Below, in pieces: positions 35,982 to 42,072 of a DNA stretch of 42,072 nt (the first letter of the stretch is position 1; the number at the start of each line of letters is the position of its first letter). Origin of the DNA: Candidatus Anaerobiospirillum pullicola (lineage in GTDB: Bacteria; Pseudomonadota; Gammaproteobacteria; Enterobacterales; Succinivibrionaceae); assembly GCA_018884035.1 (NCBI GenBank), contig JAHLFE010000208.1, positions 1 to 42,072 on the forward strand, in the 5' to 3' direction. Position numbers and translations under genes: made by a program. The notes below the pieces were generated by a model. The model saw only the letters and a program-made list of their open reading frames with translations, did not search any database and was not told the origin of the DNA.

Positions 35982-36281
35982 TTACTTGAGGTAGCGCTTA
36001 CGCGGTGGGGTGAGGAGCGGTGCTTGAGCGCGGTAGTAAGGCCGGTAGTGCAGCTGTCGTAAGTAGACGTGGCGCATTTGCAGATCCTTTTTGCCCATGC
36101 GGCGCAGGAGCATGAAGGTCAGGCTGCCTAAGATGAGTGCTCCGATGGTGACAAAGGTGTTAAGCGCCGTGAAGATCAGCGCGGCAGCGACTAAGAGGTT
36201 GAGCATGAAGAGCTCACGGTCACAGCCGAGCATCTGATGCTGCTCGCTTAAGGCGTGGTAAATCTTGTGTTCAGAGAGCAT
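35982..36281 (-). CDS. trbD: TrbD/VirB3 inner-membrane T4SS protein
   Basis: 99 aa, the normal VirB3/TrbD size. After MLSEHKIYHALSEQHQMLGC (VirB3 proteins begin with a similar short amphipathic stretch) come two close transmembrane helices (LFMLNLLVAAALIFTALN and FVTIGALILGSLTFMLLR) and a basic cytoplasmic tail (RHVYLRQLHYRPYYRAQ). It is 12 bases ahead of trbE and works with it in the inner-membrane platform. Family size, topology and gene order agree. Confidence 0.88.
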   Translation of the reverse strand: MLSEHKIYHALSEQHQMLGCDRELFMLNLLVAAALIFTALNTFVTIGALILGSLTFMLLRRMGKKDLQMRHVYLRQLHYRPYYRAQAPLLTPPRKRYLK

Positions 36282-36312
36282 GGCTGTGTTGATCCCTTGC
36301 TGTGGTGGAAAA

Positions 36313-36368
36313 GCCCTGCTGCGTAAGTGGCAGCACTACCAAAGTGGCAGCTTATGAGGCAGCAGGGC
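36313..36368 (-). promoter_or_regulatory. Long hairpin between trbC and trbD
   Basis: Perfect 10-bp arms GCCCTGCTGC/GCAGCAGGGC with a further TAAG/CTTA pairing inside. It lies within the operon transcript directly after the pilin gene, without a T tract. This is the position where an RNA-stabilising hairpin could raise pilin mRNA over downstream genes. Confidence 0.45.
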
Positions 36369-36424
36369 CTGTGATCTTGCAGTAAGAGTGCGTTGCACTA
36401 ATTACTTGCGTCTTTGCACTGCCC

Positions 36425-37588
36425 TTAGCTCACTAACAGCTGCTGACTAGGCTCATTAAAGTCGCCTTGGACGCTGTTCATCAGCTGTTGCCACAGCTCC
36501 TGTTCCTCGAGCATGCTGTTAGGTTCCGTGGACTCAACTTCAGGTAAAGGCATTACTTGCAGCTGAGAGCTTGGTGCGACCTGATAGGAGCTAAAGGTCT
36601 GCACTGGCTGTAAACGCAGCTCTTGCATCACCGCTGGCAGATCGAGCGCTGCTGTTAAGACCGGCACGCTTAAGCTTTGCTCAGAGGAGGCTGTGCTCAG
36701 AGCAGACGGGCCTTGCTCTTGATGGGCATCGACGATTGAGCCTAAGACCATGCTCCAGCGATCAAGCGCTGAGCGGGTTTGATCGAGGTCATGCCACAGT
36801 TGATCTGCATTCTCAGGGCGCATTGCTTGGTTTGGCGCATGAGGCGCTGGCGCTGGGGCCGCGTTGGGATCAAAAGTAGGGCGCTGATAAGGCGCACTCT
36901 CGGTTGTGCTGGCAAGCAACATGGCGGTGTCGCCTGCAGCTGTGACCAGCGCTAAGCTGGTCTCTGGTGGTGCAAAGACACTTGGGTGTAAGGCCACTGG
37001 GCGCACAGCACGAGAGCTAGGGCTTGGTACACTGCTTGAGGCAGCGCTTTGAGTCGCTGCCGCTGCGTTGTCGAAAGGCGCTTGCTCTGGGGGCTCTGTT
37101 GTCATGTCCGTGGTGTTGCTACCAATCGAAGCGCCGTTAAAGAAGTTATTCATTAAGGCGTTGGCACCAACGAGCAAGGTCATGACGAGTACGATGTAAA
37201 TCAGCGTGCGCATGAAGTGGCTGATCTCACCTCCGCCTAAGATGAGCGTCGCGCCACAGGTGACGATGCCGATTAAGGACACGGAGAAAGCCACGGGGCC
37301 GGTTAGGGACTTTTGCAGTATCGACAGCCACTGCTCGTAAGGCAGTACCGAGGTACCACCTGCAGAGGAGGCCCATGCCACCTCAGGCAGCAGCGAGAGG
37401 CACAGTAAGGCGCTAAACCACAGCAGCAGGGAGCTACGCCACTGCCATGGGCTTCGCGCTAGGGAGCGCAGCGCCTCGTTAAGGCGTAACGCGAGGTTGC
37501 TGGTCACGGATGACCATAGGGTTACAGGAAGGATCTCTTTCATTACAAACCGGCGCCACGGCACAAAGTAAAGGGTGAAGCAGTCCAT
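36425..37588 (-). CDS. trbC: TrbC/VirB2-type pilin with long C-terminal extension
   Basis: 387 aa, against about 100-145 for ordinary VirB2/TrbC pilins. The N-terminal part is canonical: a long signal peptide (WRSSLLLWFSALLCLSLLPE, cleavage after AWA), a short SSAGG start, PYEQWLSILQKSLTGPVAFS, then two hydrophobic helices (IGIVTCGATLILGGGE; RTLIYIVLVMTLLVGANAL). After about residue 160 comes a hydrophilic Ser/Ala/Pro/Gln-rich tail of about 220 residues with no membrane segment. Either the tail is processed off during pilin maturation or it decorates the pilus. GGAGG lies 21 bases before the first ATG, rather far; a Met at residue 16 is the alternative. Pilin family likely, extension unusual. 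Confidence 0.82.
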   Translation of the reverse strand: MDCFTLYFVPWRRFVMKEILPVTLWSSVTSNLALRLNEALRSLARSPWQWRSSLLLWFSALLCLSLLPEVAWASSAGGTSVLPYEQWLSILQKSLTGPVAFSVSLIGIVTCGATLILGGGEISHFMRTLIYIVLVMTLLVGANALMNNFFNGASIGSNTTDMTTEPPEQAPFDNAAAATQSAASSSVPSPSSRAVRPVALHPSVFAPPETSLALVTAAGDTAMLLASTTESAPYQRPTFDPNAAPAPAPHAPNQAMRPENADQLWHDLDQTRSALDRWSMVLGSIVDAHQEQGPSALSTASSEQSLSVPVLTAALDLPAVMQELRLQPVQTFSSYQVAPSSQLQVMPLPEVESTEPNSMLEEQELWQQLMNSVQGDFNEPSQQLLVS

Positions 37589-37718
37589 ACTTCGTAGCAG
37601 GAGCCGTCCTCCTAATTGGGGTAAAGAGAAAAGCCGTCACAGTACGTAAGGCCTGTGGGGAGTAGTCTTTACGGCCGCTGCCCGCTGCAGCCATGCGTGC
37701 TGTGCTGTCATCAGATTC

Positions 37719-38033
37719 TTAGTGAGAAGTGGCGTCAGGGTGGGAGTGAGAAGAGACATCAGAAGGGTGCAGCTCACCTTGACAAGAGGGCTCACCTTGC
37801 AAAGGTTTTTTACCGTCAGCAGGTGGGCTGCGCGCTTGCTGCTTTGGCGCGCAGCGGTGGCGTAAGAGGGAAAGTGAGCTCTTGCTGCTTGTGCCATAGC
37901 TATAGCCGTAGTAGCCCCAGCCACAGCCACAGCCACAGCCACAGCCATAGCCATAGCCATAGCTATGGAAGCTGTGGGGGACAATGTGAGGCGTGTGACG
38001 CGCTTGAGGGCTGGCGCTTGAGCTGGTGGTCAT
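37719..38033 (-). CDS. Small Gly/Tyr/Cys-repeat protein between trbB and trbC
   Basis: 104 aa with AAGGAG upstream of the ATG at 38033, 34 bases after trbB. Its middle is a Gly-alternating run (GYGYGYGCGCGCGCGWGYYG) encoded by a hexanucleotide repeat. No signal peptide; the remainder is Ser/His/Pro-rich. No family is recognised. The SD, the operon position and coding in the same direction as its neighbours favour a real gene, but the composition is so repeat-driven that it could be a chance frame. Copy-number change of the hexamer would alter length without shifting frame. Confidence 0.4.
   Translation of the reverse strand: MTTSSSASPQARHTPHIVPHSFHSYGYGYGCGCGCGCGWGYYGYSYGTSSKSSLSLLRHRCAPKQQARSPPADGKKPLQGEPSCQGELHPSDVSSHSHPDATSH
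37921..37962. repeat. Hexanucleotide tandem repeat (CCACAG x4, CCATAG x3)
   Basis: Seven tandem six-base units in two flavours. On the minus strand they encode alternating Gly-Cys and Gly-Tyr in the small operon protein. Confidence 0.85.
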
Positions 38034-38067
38034 GACATGTGCTCCTTATGTTGATGGCAGGTGGTGT

Positions 38068-39396
38068 TTATTGCGCGCTGTTCTGTTCGTGGGGGCTGGT
38101 AGTGCTTTTAGCGGGGCCCCTAGTTTTCGTAGTGCTGACGTCGCTTCCACTGGGCGCGCTGTGGTGCTGCAGGTGGGAGGCGCCGCTGCTGCTGTTGCCT
38201 CTTAAGGCATGGCCGTAGACGCTGCTGTATAGGCTGTGCCACAGGGGCGCGCTGTAAGCAGCACTATCTGGCGTGTGGTAGAGGCCATGCTGGGCGCTGT
38301 CTGCGATAGGGATAGGCACAGGGACATGGATAGGAGAGGTTGGTGCCTCATGTTCTGCACTGCTGTGCTGGGCTTGAACTTTTTGCCACCACTGCTGCCC
38401 GCTCACTCCTGAGCCCTGCTCTAAGACGTGCTCGGTCGTGATCTTTTGCAGCTGGAACTCGTTATTGCGGTAGTCGATAACCTGAGCGATGGCGCTCACA
38501 TGGCGTGTAGGGTGACGCTGCAACTGCACTACGAGGTCAAGGGAGTCAGCTAAGGTCTTTTCAATAAAGCGTGGTGCGGCCTTATGCCGAGAGATCAGCA
38601 GTGTCAAGCGCTGTAGCGCTTGCTCGATGGAGCCGGCGTGTACCGTGGCAAGTCCACCGCGATGGCCGGTGGAGAGGGCATCCACTAAATCAAGAGCCTC
38701 CGCGCCGCGCACCTCACCGACGATGATGCGGTCGGGGCGTAAGCGCAGTGCTGAGCGCAGGAGCATGGACATGTCCACTTCTTCGCTGGTGAAGAGATTG
38801 GTTTTGTTTTGCAGGTTGACCTGCAGCTCGGGGGTATCCTCAATGGTGATGATGCGCTCTTGAGGCGTTTTCACGCTGATCTCGTTTATCAGGGCGTTAA
38901 TGAGCGTGGTCTTACCGGTGCCGGTGGCGCCGCTGACGATGATGCTGTAGTGGTTTTCTAGGGCCTGCCGCAGGATGGCACCCTCAAGGGGCGAGAGCAT
39001 GCCCGACTCAATAATGGAATCGAGAGGCAGCGAGAGGCTGTTATGGCGGCGAATAGAGAACACAGGGGCCCGTACCAGCGGAGGCAGTAAGCCCTCAAAG
39101 CGGGAGCCGTTGTAAGGGATTTCGCCTGAGAGAATCGGGCTTCTCAGGTCAAGCTCCTTATCAAGCAGCGAAGCCAGCGTGCGGATAATGCTCTCGGCCT
39201 CTTGTGGGCCTAACACGCCCACTTGCTCCATACCAGAGAGGTTGTCTTCGACGAAGAGGGCGCCGTCACTATTGAGCATGATTTCGTCGATTTCTTCGTC
39301 TTGCAGGGCATCGCTGATGATGGGGCCAAAGCGTTCCATGAGGGCGGCAAAACCGCTTTGGTCGTAGGCGTTTTTGAATTTGATGTGATCACTCAT
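38068..39396 (-). CDS. trbB: TrbB/VirB11 secretion hexameric ATPase
   Basis: 442 aa; the conserved core ends near residue 320. The N-terminal domain (IDEIMLNSDGALFVE) is followed by the RecA-like domain: Walker A GATGTGKT (156-163), Asp box ITIEDTPELQ (183-192), Walker B region RIIVGEVRG (223-231) and His box LSTGHRGGLATVHAGS (241-256). The wording is closest to TrbB of IncP/Ti conjugation systems. The 120-residue C-terminal tail is His/Ser/Pro-rich and atypical. It hexamerises under the inner membrane and drives pilus assembly. AGGAG five bases before the ATG. First gene of the operon. Confidence 0.95.
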   Translation of the reverse strand: MSDHIKFKNAYDQSGFAALMERFGPIISDALQDEEIDEIMLNSDGALFVEDNLSGMEQVGVLGPQEAESIIRTLASLLDKELDLRSPILSGEIPYNGSRFEGLLPPLVRAPVFSIRRHNSLSLPLDSIIESGMLSPLEGAILRQALENHYSIIVSGATGTGKTTLINALINEISVKTPQERIITIEDTPELQVNLQNKTNLFTSEEVDMSMLLRSALRLRPDRIIVGEVRGAEALDLVDALSTGHRGGLATVHAGSIEQALQRLTLLISRHKAAPRFIEKTLADSLDLVVQLQRHPTRHVSAIAQVIDYRNNEFQLQKITTEHVLEQGSGVSGQQWWQKVQAQHSSAEHEAPTSPIHVPVPIPIADSAQHGLYHTPDSAAYSAPLWHSLYSSVYGHALRGNSSSGASHLQHHSAPSGSDVSTTKTRGPAKSTTSPHEQNSAQ

Positions 39397-39423
39397 GTGC
39401 GCTCCTGTGAGGTGTGCTGTGCT

Positions 39424-39453
39424 GATGTGATGCGATGTAATGTGATGTGATGC
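39424..39453. repeat. Pentanucleotide repeat in the trbB leader (6 units)
   Basis: GATGT, GATGC, GATGT, AATGT, GATGT, GATGC in tandem, ending just upstream of the trbB ribosome binding site on the transcribed strand. Confidence 0.7.
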
Positions 39454-40054
39454 GCGTTGTTGCTACAGGGGTAAAAGGGGCTAAAAGGGAGTGCGGTCTA
39501 ATCACATTAGGAGGTATTAGCTCATCAAGCCAACTAGCTTGCAGAGCAAGTACGTGGCGTCACTGTATCCTTTTAGAGGCAAAAACTTTTTTGCCACCAG
39601 CCCCCGAGGGCGTTTGCCAAGGTTTTGGGGCGCCTTTGCCTGCGTTTTAGCGATAAATAAGCGCTTTATGGTCAGTAATGTTTATATAGCAATAAATTCG
39701 TATGAAAAAACTACTCAAGGGAAGAGCAGTGGCTGTAAAAGCCATAAATAAGGGAAAAAGAGGCTAGCTGGAGCTAGCAAAAAGGGGCTTGATGGGACGT
39801 TAGCCACTGGGTGGTAGCGGAGGGTGGGGGATTAGTAGCGAGGAGGAACAGTGGGGAGGAAATACGGGGGCGGAAGGTACGGTAGGATGCTGATAAATAT
39901 GCCTTTTATGTGGCCGCAAAGCAGCTTCAGGACTAAAAGAGCATGAGGCGCAGGCGAGTAAGTGCAGAGTGTGGACTATATCCACTAAATAGCAGGGGCG
40001 GGCAAAGTAGAGGTGGAGTAGCCTCAAAGAGACGTCACTCTTGATCTGATGGGG

Positions 40055-40096
40055 GGCCTGCTTATCCACACTCGTAAGAGTGGAGATAAGCAGGCC
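40055..40096 (+). repeat. Long hairpin upstream of the tnpB-like gene
   Basis: 19-bp arms (40055-40073 and 40078-40096, starting GGCCTGCTTATC) with two mismatches and a GTAA tetraloop. A second hairpin CACGCTC-TTCT-GAGCGTG lies at 40167-40184. IS200/IS605 elements carry subterminal hairpins, so this may mark the left end, but the boundary is not proven. Confidence 0.5.
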
Positions 40097-40315
40097 AAGA
40101 GTGTCAGCTGCACATATAACGCGAACTTTACACGACAAGGCATAAAAGGTGCATTATATCTACTGACACGCTCTTCTGAGCGTGGATCTGCTTGTGGGTA
40201 AGATACATGGGGAGATCATTTACAGAAGTAAATCTTTAACGGGAACGCCAATGTTACCTCTTTGGTAAATCATTGCAGTAGTGTTGTTTTGTGTAGCAAC
40301 TGAGGATTCGCTTAC

Positions 40316-41956
40316 ATGCCAAGCAATAAGAGTGCACAAGATAAGGGCACATTTGTGCTTAAATTGCCTCTTATTGTGGAGGATCAGGTGAGTTGGCGCC
40401 TTGCAAAGGCCCTTGACGTGTCGCTCAAGATTTACAACGCTACATTAGACACTGCAAGAAAAGCGCTTCAGCGCATGCGTGAAAGCGTTGAGTGGCAAGA
40501 AGCTCTTAAGATCAAGGATCAAAAGAAACGCAATGAGCGCTTAGCAGAGATCCGGAATGATTATGGGCTGACGCAGTATGATTGCCACACTATCGCTCTT
40601 CATCACCTTCAAGGCATGAAGCGTGACGATATTGGGCCACATGAAGCACAGTGGGTTAGTGATCAGGTGTGGCATGCATTAGAGGGCTACATCTTCCGTA
40701 AAGCAGGCAAGCCTCGCTTTAAGTCTGCGAAGCGAGGCTTTAACGTCATTTCTGGCCTTGGCGCGACTGATATCGTCTTTAACATTGCCGACCTTGACCC
40801 TCTAGGCTCGCATTACACGCCCTATCGCACAAGTCCTGTACTTAAAATGTTCCCGCACGCCATGGAAAAGGACGGCGTGCAATTCATGGTGACAGAGGAC
40901 ACGTACAAGCAGACCAAGGTCAAGAAAACTTGTCACCTTGCTCCTGTGCACCCTAAACCACAGCCACCAATGGTGTACTGGCGTGGACTGTTCATCCCTG
41001 TAATGACAGAAAAGACTGGGCTAACCCCGTACCAGCTCGCTGCTGTCTGCAAGGATCCTAAGCTGCCATTTACTCCCGACAATTTTAAGCGCGTCAAGTA
41101 TTGCCAGCTGGTACGCCGCACGATCAATGGCAAAAAGCGCTGGTATGTGCATGTTTACCTTGAGGGTAAGCCTCCTGTCATGCACCCACGTGCTCCTGTG
41201 ACAGATGTCATGGGAATCGACCCTAGCACGAAGAGCATCGCCTACTTCTCAGGGAAGGAGGCCGGAATCGTTGCACTTGCTCCTAATGTTGACATGCAGT
41301 GGGGTAAGCTGCGTCTTTTACAGCAGCAGATGGATCGTTCGCGTCGTATCAACAACCCTGACAACTACAACGCTGACGGCACCATCAAGAAAGGGGCCCA
41401 TGAGTGGAAGAAGAGCAAGCGTTACTGCAAAAAGCAGGCACAGTACGCTGAGCTTTACCGTAAAGCTGCCGCTACCAGACAGCGTGATCACGGTACCCTG
41501 ATTAACAAGCTGCTGGCTCAAGCTGGCACAATCAAGTATGAGGTTAACTCTTTTCGTTCATTCCAGAGGAATTTTGGCCCTTCGGTAGCTTTAGCTGCTC
41601 CAAGCTTGTTTTTTGTTCATCTTAAGCGTTCGGCTGCAAGCGCTAACCTTAAGGTGGAAGAGCTTAACGCGTATGATCTGAAGATGTCGCAGTATGATTT
41701 CGTCTCGGACTCATACACCAAAAAGCCTCTGAGCCAGCGTTGGCATCCGTTAGGTGATACAGGCTTGTGGGTGCAACGTGACGTTATGTCCGCATTCCTT
41801 GCCTGCTATGCTACTAAAAAAGGACACGACCGAGCTCTCTTGCTAAGCAAGTGGCCGGCTGCGGAAGCGCTGCTGAGCGTCAGCGGTCTGTGTCGTCAAC
41901 AACCTTGTAAGATCAAAGCATCTTTGCCTCCTAGGGTTCTGAAACATGGGCATTAA
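40316..41956 (+). CDS. Stand-alone TnpB-like RuvC nuclease lacking the zinc knuckle
   Basis: 546 aa. TnpB proteins of IS200/IS605 elements are RNA-guided DNA nucleases that promote element retention. The N-terminal helical/WED part is followed by KRVKYCQLVRRTINGKKRWY (a typical TnpB strand pair), then the RuvC-like domain: VMGIDPSTKSIAYFS with Asp302, the helix RSRRINNPDNYNADGTIKKG, IKYEVNSFRSFQRNFG with Glu409, and VQRDVMSAFLACY with Asp489, so the catalytic triad is complete. The usual CxxC...CxxC zinc knuckle between the last two motifs is replaced: residues 459-483 read SQYDFVSDSYTKK then PLSQRWHPLGDTG, with no Cys. No TnpA is adjacent. The ATG at 40316 has GAGG about ten bases upstream. 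Confidence 0.85.
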   Translation: MPSNKSAQDKGTFVLKLPLIVEDQVSWRLAKALDVSLKIYNATLDTARKALQRMRESVEWQEALKIKDQKKRNERLAEIRNDYGLTQYDCHTIALHHLQGMKRDDIGPHEAQWVSDQVWHALEGYIFRKAGKPRFKSAKRGFNVISGLGATDIVFNIADLDPLGSHYTPYRTSPVLKMFPHAMEKDGVQFMVTEDTYKQTKVKKTCHLAPVHPKPQPPMVYWRGLFIPVMTEKTGLTPYQLAAVCKDPKLPFTPDNFKRVKYCQLVRRTINGKKRWYVHVYLEGKPPVMHPRAPVTDVMGIDPSTKSIAYFSGKEAGIVALAPNVDMQWGKLRLLQQQMDRSRRINNPDNYNADGTIKKGAHEWKKSKRYCKKQAQYAELYRKAAATRQRDHGTLINKLLAQAGTIKYEVNSFRSFQRNFGPSVALAAPSLFFVHLKRSAASANLKVEELNAYDLKMSQYDFVSDSYTKKPLSQRWHPLGDTGLWVQRDVMSAFLACYATKKGHDRALLLSKWPAAEALLSVSGLCRQQPCKIKASLPPRVLKHGH

Positions 41957-42072
41957 GTTAGCAGTGTAGTCTAGATCAACAGCAGTAAAACTGGAAATGA
42001 TTATAAGGCTGTGACGGGGTAACTTACGTTGATTCCAGCACTTTTTCTGAGCCGCATACATATCCTAGGCCC
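41957..42072. other. Possible right end / guide RNA region of the tnpB-like element
   Basis: TnpB guide RNAs normally derive from the 3' end of the gene and the adjoining right end, so the 116 bases here are where one would look. I could not define a scaffold, terminal hairpin or element boundary before the window ends. Confidence 0.3.

Larger units (their letters stand above)
39397..40315. other. 0.9-kb divergent region between trb operon and tnpB-like gene
   Basis: No gene seen. It holds the pentanucleotide repeat in the trbB leader (39424-39453), a GGCAAAAA/TTTTTGCC hairpin (39578-39595), a GCTAGC-TGGA-GCTAGC hairpin (39763-39778) and two hairpins before the tnpB-like gene (40055-40096 and 40167-40184). 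On the minus strand TTGGCT and TAATGT, 18 bases apart near 39510-39540, are a weak candidate for the trb promoter. Confidence 0.5.

Noticed and set aside
38053..39367. Long opposite-strand frames inside the trb and giant-protein genes
   Set aside because: They are complementary shadows of genes with clear domains.

Overview
The window reads as chromosomal (or chromosome-integrated) DNA of a host-associated gammaproteobacterium. The MdtG-like exporter, the glycogen debranching enzyme, the strong Shine-Dalgarno (SD) sites and the very Ala/Ser/Thr/Gln-rich protein insertions would fit a gut or rumen Succinivibrionaceae/Aeromonadales-type organism, but no marker gene here proves the genus. I found no rRNA or tRNA gene, CRISPR array, integrase, relaxase or coupling protein.

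Left part (1-23.1 kb): sparse genes separated by long non-coding gaps. A giant 1923-aa protein with a possible TerB-C-like C-terminus converges on a 475-aa protein with possible similarity to the type III secretion adaptor SctK/YscK. A 2.3-kb gene-free stretch follows, with a dense cluster of hairpins at about 9.5-9.9 kb. Then come a Gfo/Idh/MocA oxidoreductase, a small acidic hypothetical gene broken by a +1 frameshift, a single-pass membrane protein, GlgX, an NAD synthetase (NadE) whose glutaminase domain seems to lack its catalytic Cys, a 29-aa membrane peptide and an MdtG-like MFS exporter. Five or six intrinsic terminators delimit these as mainly single-gene units.

Right part (23.1-39.4 kb): one minus-strand operon encoding a P-type type IV secretion / mating-pair-formation system in the order trbB-(small ORF)-trbC-trbD-trbE-trbF-trbG-trbH-trbI-trbJ-(528-aa protein)-trbL, which is the gene order of the IncP plasmid trb operon. 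It ends at a strong terminator. TrbB and TrbE are the ATPases, TrbC the pilin, TrbD/F/L the inner-membrane platform, TrbG/H/I the envelope-spanning core and TrbJ the minor pilus component. Several subunits carry long low-complexity extensions not typical of their families. The usual TrbK slot holds a cytoplasmic protein with tandem winged-helix-like segments. Without TraG/VirD4 or a relaxase in view, conjugation cannot be told from effector secretion.

Far right (39.4-42.1 kb): a stand-alone TnpB-like RuvC nuclease with no TnpA in the window. Its RuvC D/E/D residues are kept but the zinc-knuckle cysteines are gone.

Small repeats run through the window: two copies of a 151/135-bp element with terminal inverted repeats (one near the start, one inside the trb operon), two further inverted-repeat elements, and several short tandem repeats.
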